This document shows positions 60,707 through 64,000 of a stretch of DNA of 64,000 bases, piece by piece. Each line of letters begins with the position of its first letter. The stretch's first letter is position 1. The notes beneath the pieces are model-generated. The model saw only the letters and a list, made by a program, of their open reading frames with translations, searched no databases and was not told where the DNA came from. The stretch spans positions 66,993 through 130,992 of the forward strand of contig JBIQLW010000007.1 in the NCBI GenBank assembly GCA_044463945.1, in the 5' to 3' direction. This DNA is from 62-47 sp044463945. GTDB lineage: Bacteria > Pseudomonadota > Alphaproteobacteria > Rhizobiales > Xanthobacteraceae. Position numbers and translations under genes: made by a program.

Positions 60707-61903
60707 ATGAACGGGGTCCTTTTCACCATCGGCGATCTGACCGTCGACACCGGAACGGCGCTGGTGGTGCTGGCCGGCGTCGCGGTGGCGCTGCTGCTCG
60801 CCATCGTCGTCGTGGTCGAGCGCACCGGCCGGGTCCGCGCCGCCTCGCTGATGGCGCAGGCGATCCGCGCCGACGAACTGGAGGAACGGCTCGGCGAACT
60901 GTTGCAGATGCAGAACCAGGCGGCGGGCCGGGTCGACGCCATGGGACAGGCGCTGGCGGGGCGGCAGGCCGAGATGGCGCGCGCGGTCAGCGAGCGGCTG
61001 GATTCGGTGACGCAGCGGGTCGGGCAATCGATGGAACAGACCACGCGCCACACCGTCGACAGCCTGCGCGCGCTGCACGAGCGGCTCGGCATCATCGACA
61101 ACGCCCACAAGAACCTCACCGAACTGACCTCGCAGGTGACGACGCTGCGCGACGTGCTGGCCAACAAGCAATCGCGCGGCGCGTTCGGTCAGGCGCGCAT
61201 GGAAGCCATCGTGCGCGACGGGCTGCCGTCCGGCGCTTACGCGTTCCAGCACACGCTTTCCACCGGCAAGCGGCCGGACTGCGTGGTGTTCCTGCCGGAC
61301 GCGCGGCCGTTGTGCATCGACGCCAAGTTCCCGCTGGAAGCCGTCACGGAATTGCACGACGCGCGCTCCGACGAGGCGCGCAAGGCGGCCGCGCAGCGGC
61401 TGCGGCAGGATGTGATGAAGCACGTCACCGACATCGCCGAGAAGTATCTGGTTCCTGGCGAAACCCAGGACACCGCGCTGATGTTCGTGCCCTCGGAATC
61501 GGTCTATGCGGAGATTCACGACGGTTTCGACGACATCGTGCAGAAAGCCTATCGCGCCCGCGTGGTGCTGGTGTCGCCCTCGCTGCTGATGCTGGCGATC
61601 CAGGTGATGCAGCAGATCGTCAAGGACGCGCGGATGCGCGACGCCGCCGATCAGGTGCGCACCGAGGTGATGCACATGATGGGCGACGTCGAGCGGCTGC
61701 GCGAGCGCGTCAGCCGGCTCGGCGGCCATTTCGATCAGGTCAGCGAGGACGTGCGGCAGGTGCTGATTTCCGCCGGCAAGATCGGCAAGCGCGCGGCGCG
61801 GATCGAGGACCTCGATTTCGCGACCGCCGATGCTACGATGGCGACGCCGCGGGCGTCGGAACCGCCGGCGGCCGCGCCCCGCGAGCTTCAGGCAGGAGAA
61901 TAA
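60707..61903 (+). CDS. rmuC: DNA recombination protein RmuC
   Basis: 398 residues from ATG at 60707. One N-terminal transmembrane helix (LVVLAGVAVALLLAIVVVVE), a coiled-coil region (about 45-145), and the RmuC nuclease-like domain with GAFGQARMEAIVRDGLP, CIDAKFPLEAV and FVPSESVYAEI. Limits inversions at short inverted repeats. Divergent from def. Confidence 0.92.
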   Translation: MNGVLFTIGDLTVDTGTALVVLAGVAVALLLAIVVVVERTGRVRAASLMAQAIRADELEERLGELLQMQNQAAGRVDAMGQALAGRQAEMARAVSERLDSVTQRVGQSMEQTTRHTVDSLRALHERLGIIDNAHKNLTELTSQVTTLRDVLANKQSRGAFGQARMEAIVRDGLPSGAYAFQHTLSTGKRPDCVVFLPDARPLCIDAKFPLEAVTELHDARSDEARKAAAQRLRQDVMKHVTDIAEKYLVPGETQDTALMFVPSESVYAEIHDGFDDIVQKAYRARVVLVSPSLLMLAIQVMQQIVKDARMRDAADQVRTEVMHMMGDVERLRERVSRLGGHFDQVSEDVRQVLISAGKIGKRAARIEDLDFATADATMATPRASEPPAAAPRELQAGE

Positions 61904-61910
61904 TCCCGCG

Positions 61911-62372
61911 ATGACAACGCCTTACGACCGCCTTACCGAACTCGGCCTGAGCCTGCCGAAAGCGCTTCCGGCGCAGGCCAATTACGTGCCGTGGCTGATT
62001 CGCGGCTCGCAGCTGCTGGTGTCGGGACAGGGGCCGTTCGACAGCGAGGGCAAGCTGCGCACCGGCAAGGTGGGGCGCGACCGCAGCGCCGAACAGGCGT
62101 ACGACGACGCCCGCATCACCGGTCTCAACCTGCTGGCGCAGGTCCACGCCGCGCTCGGCGACCTCGGCCGCGTCGTCCACGTGCTGAAGGTGTTTGGCAT
62201 GGTCAACGCCACCGACGACTTCAAGGACCATCCCAAGGTCATCAACGGCTGTTCCGACCTGTTCGTCGCGGTGTTCGGCGAGGCCGGCCGCCACACCCGC
62301 TCGGCGGTCGGCATGGGCTCGCTGCCGATGGGCATCAGCGTCGAGATCGAGGCGGCGTTCGAGATCGCCTGA
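61911..62372 (+). CDS. RidA family protein
   Basis: 153 residues from ATG at 61911. RidA/YjgF motifs: LLVSGQGPFDSEGKLRTGKV, ARITGLNLLAQVHAALGDLG, and the C-terminal GMGSLPMGISVEIEAAFEI. Members of the general RidA group deaminate imines/enamines; the usual catalytic Arg position is replaced by HTRSAVG context, as in longer RidA subgroups. Starts 7 bp after rmuC. Confidence 0.88.
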   Translation: MTTPYDRLTELGLSLPKALPAQANYVPWLIRGSQLLVSGQGPFDSEGKLRTGKVGRDRSAEQAYDDARITGLNLLAQVHAALGDLGRVVHVLKVFGMVNATDDFKDHPKVINGCSDLFVAVFGEAGRHTRSAVGMGSLPMGISVEIEAAFEIA

Positions 62373-62413
62373 CGCCGCGCAAGGCGGCGGGGCGGGGCGA
62401 ACCGAAAACGAGG

Positions 62414-62516
62414 CGTCATCGTCCGCGAAAGCAGGCGATCCAGTCATCTGTGTGGGCGCATGGGAAATTCGACCCGACGTGAAGTACTGGATACTCCGCC
62501 TTCGCGGAGTATGACG
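62414..62516 (+). repeat. 103-bp dispersed repeat, copy 4
   Basis: Same orientation as copy 1: CGTCATCGTCCGCG at the left end, imperfect first palindrome (GTCCGC..GCAGGC), centre GCGCATGGGAAATT, right end GTACTGGAT and ACTCCGCC..GCGGAGT then ATGACG. Between ridA-like and ampG genes. Confidence 0.8.
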
Positions 62517-62569
62517 GGTTTTCGTGTTGCCATCGCGGGAACCTCATCCCACCATGCCTTAGGGGGCGC

Positions 62570-63952
62570 ATGACCGTACCGGACGCCGCATCGTCGCCGC
62601 CGCCCTCGCCCGCGCTCGCACCTGCGTCGTGGCGGGCGCGGCTGTGGACGGCGTGGCTGGTCTATCTGCAACCGCGCGTTCTGGTGGTGATGTTCCTCGG
62701 CTTCTCGTCGGGACTGCCGCTGGCGCTGTCGGGCTCGACGCTGCTGGTGTGGGTCAGCGAGAGCGGCGTCAGCCTCGGCACCATCGGCCTGTTCACGCTG
62801 GTCGGCACGCCCTACACGCTGAAATTCCTGTGGGCGCCGCTGGTCGACGGCCTGCGGCTGCCGCTGCTGACAAAACTGTTCGGCCGCCGCCGCGGCTGGC
62901 TGATCTTCACTCAACTGCTCTTGATCGCCGCGATCCTCGGGCTGGCGCTGACCGATCCGGCGCGCTCGCCGTTCTTCGTCGCGCTCGGCGCGCTGCTGGT
63001 CGCGACCGCGTCCGCGACGCAGGACATCGTGGTCGATGCCTTCCGCGTCGAAAGCCTGGATGAGAGCGAGCAGGCCGCCGGCATGGCGTCCTATGTGGCG
63101 GCCTACCGCATCGGCATGGTGGCCTCCACCGCCGGCGCGCTGTTTCTGGTCACCGGCTTCGAGCACCTCGGCCTGCCGCGCCTGCACGCCTGGATGGCGA
63201 GCTTCGCGGTGATGGCGGCGCTGGTGCTGATCGGCATCGTCACCGTGCTGGTGGCGCGCGAGCCGGAGGGCTCCACCCGCACCGAGGCGGCGACAGGCCG
63301 CACGCCGTCGCTGCAACGGGTGATCGACGCCGCGACCGGCGCCTTCGTCGAGTTCCTCAAGCGCCGCGATGCGATCGCCGTCCTCGTTTTCGTCATGCTG
63401 TTCAAGTTCACCGACGCCTTCGCAGGCGCGATGACGGTGCCGTTCATCATCGATGTCGGCTTCACCCGCAACGACTACGCCATCATCGTCAAAGGGCTGG
63501 GCCTCGCCGCGACGCTGATCGGCGGGTTCGCCGGCGGCTTCCTTGCCCGTGCCTGCCCGCTGATCGCCTGCCTGTGGATCGGCGGGCTGTTGCAGGCGAT
63601 CTCGAACCTCACCTTCAGTTGGCTGGCGCTGATCGGGCCGCAGCAATGGGCGCTGGCGGTCGCGGTCACCGTCGAGCAGTTCACCGGCGCGATCGGCACG
63701 GTGATCTTCGTCGCTTATCTGTCGGCGCTGTGCAACAACCCGCTGCACACCGCCACGCAATACGCGCTGCTCACCGCGCTGGCCTCGGTCGGGCGCATCT
63801 ATCTGTCATCCGGCGCGGGCTACGTCGCCGCCGCCACCGGGTGGCCGCTGTTCTTCGTGGTCAGCGTGCTGGTGGCGATCCCGAGCCTGCTCCTGATGAT
63901 CTGGCTGCAACGGCGCGGCCACTTCAATGGGCTCGGCCCGGTGAAGGCGTAG
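62570..63952 (+). CDS. ampG: AmpG-like MFS permease
   Basis: 460 residues with 12 or more hydrophobic segments. FLGFSSGLPLALSGSTLLVW, GTPYTLKFLWAPLVDGL and ATASATQDIVVDAFRVESL are hallmarks of AmpG, which imports anhydro-muropeptides for cell-wall recycling and beta-lactamase control. GGGGGC upstream. Confidence 0.9.
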   Translation: MTVPDAASSPPPSPALAPASWRARLWTAWLVYLQPRVLVVMFLGFSSGLPLALSGSTLLVWVSESGVSLGTIGLFTLVGTPYTLKFLWAPLVDGLRLPLLTKLFGRRRGWLIFTQLLLIAAILGLALTDPARSPFFVALGALLVATASATQDIVVDAFRVESLDESEQAAGMASYVAAYRIGMVASTAGALFLVTGFEHLGLPRLHAWMASFAVMAALVLIGIVTVLVAREPEGSTRTEAATGRTPSLQRVIDAATGAFVEFLKRRDAIAVLVFVMLFKFTDAFAGAMTVPFIIDVGFTRNDYAIIVKGLGLAATLIGGFAGGFLARACPLIACLWIGGLLQAISNLTFSWLALIGPQQWALAVAVTVEQFTGAIGTVIFVAYLSALCNNPLHTATQYALLTALASVGRIYLSSGAGYVAAATGWPLFFVVSVLVAIPSLLLMIWLQRRGHFNGLGPVKA

Positions 63953-63986
63953 GTTTCGTCGTTGTGCCATCTGACCGGAAACGAGG

Positions 63987-64000
63987 CGTCATCGTCCGCG
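63987..64000 (+). repeat. Dispersed repeat, copy 5 (cut by window end)
   Basis: CGTCATCGTCCGCG, the left end of the same ~103-bp repeat, begins 35 bp after ampG and is cut by the window edge. Confidence 0.6.

Noticed and set aside
62444..63760. 438-codon frame antisense to ampG
   Set aside because: Extremely Arg/Gln/Asp/His-rich, no motif, and ampG on the other strand is unambiguous.
1..64000. CRISPR arrays
   Set aside because: No series of identical direct repeats with regular spacers was seen; the repeated sequences found are palindromic, dispersed or two-unit only.

Overview
The window looks like a chromosomal segment of an alphaproteobacterium of the Bradyrhizobium / Rhodopseudomonas / Nitrobacter / Afipia group (Nitrobacteraceae). 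Support comes from the gene content (double FixJ-type regulators, PAS-rich kinases, Lrp, RmuC, rpmH-rnpA-yidC-ysxC-argB-dapD-dapE in one run), the codon use and intergenic ~103-bp palindromic repeats of a type common in that family. No species can be assigned from sequence reading alone.

Layout. (1) 1-9.7 kb: sulfur and accessory metabolism: a partial OsmC-family gene, a sulfate/thiosulfate ABC importer (sbp-cysT-cysW, no cysA seen here), a convergent YeeE/YedE transporter plus exported two-domain sulfurtransferase, an RBBP9-type hydrolase, an Lrp/AsnC regulator and an orphan SsuA-like binding protein. (2) 10-11 kb: a scar where a PtsN-like EIIA fragment runs into an N-terminally truncated Lit-type (U49) peptidase. 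(3) 11.05-44.86 kb: a probable integrative element bounded by 25-bp direct repeats (24/25 identical) that resemble a tRNA-Ser 3' end. A tyrosine integrase sits just inside the left repeat. Its two halves (11.1-20.9 and 36.4-44.4 kb) consist of short genes chained by ATGA overlaps and share an unusual operator-like sequence. The left half carries an XRE regulator, a coupled four-gene operon (XamI-like nuclease, unknown protein, two calcineurin-like phosphoesterases) and a seven-gene operon of unknowns. The right half carries a large Rep/primase-like protein, an RHH protein, an AAA+ ATPase operon and many tiny zinc-finger-like proteins. No capsid, tail, terminase or conjugation genes are visible, so a phage satellite or plasmid-like integrative element fits better than a complete prophage.

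(4) The two halves are separated by a block of ordinary accessory genes (21.7-34.8 kb): a two-component system with a five-PAS kinase and three receiver proteins, an ECF sigma factor, an exported alpha/beta hydrolase, NDH-2, an EmrAB-type efflux pair, an SDR and an MBL-fold hydrolase. It is edged by a transposase scar (21.6 kb) and a broken ParB (35.1-35.6 kb). (5) 44.9-47.25 kb: a second tyrosine integrase with a coupled small gene and one unknown gene, next to tRNA-Arg(ACG) at 47.3 kb. (6) 47.6-64 kb: high-GC core chromosome: histidine kinase, rpmH, rnpA, yidC, ysxC, argB, dapD, dapE, truA, fmt, def, rmuC, a RidA gene and an AmpG-like transporter, with four complete and one partial copy of a ~103-bp palindrome-bounded repeat, two of which flank a GIY-YIG nuclease gene in inverted orientation.

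At least five reading frames in the low-GC part look broken by loss of a single base, which points either to element decay or to assembly indels. All assignments rest on reading motifs by eye; no searches were run.
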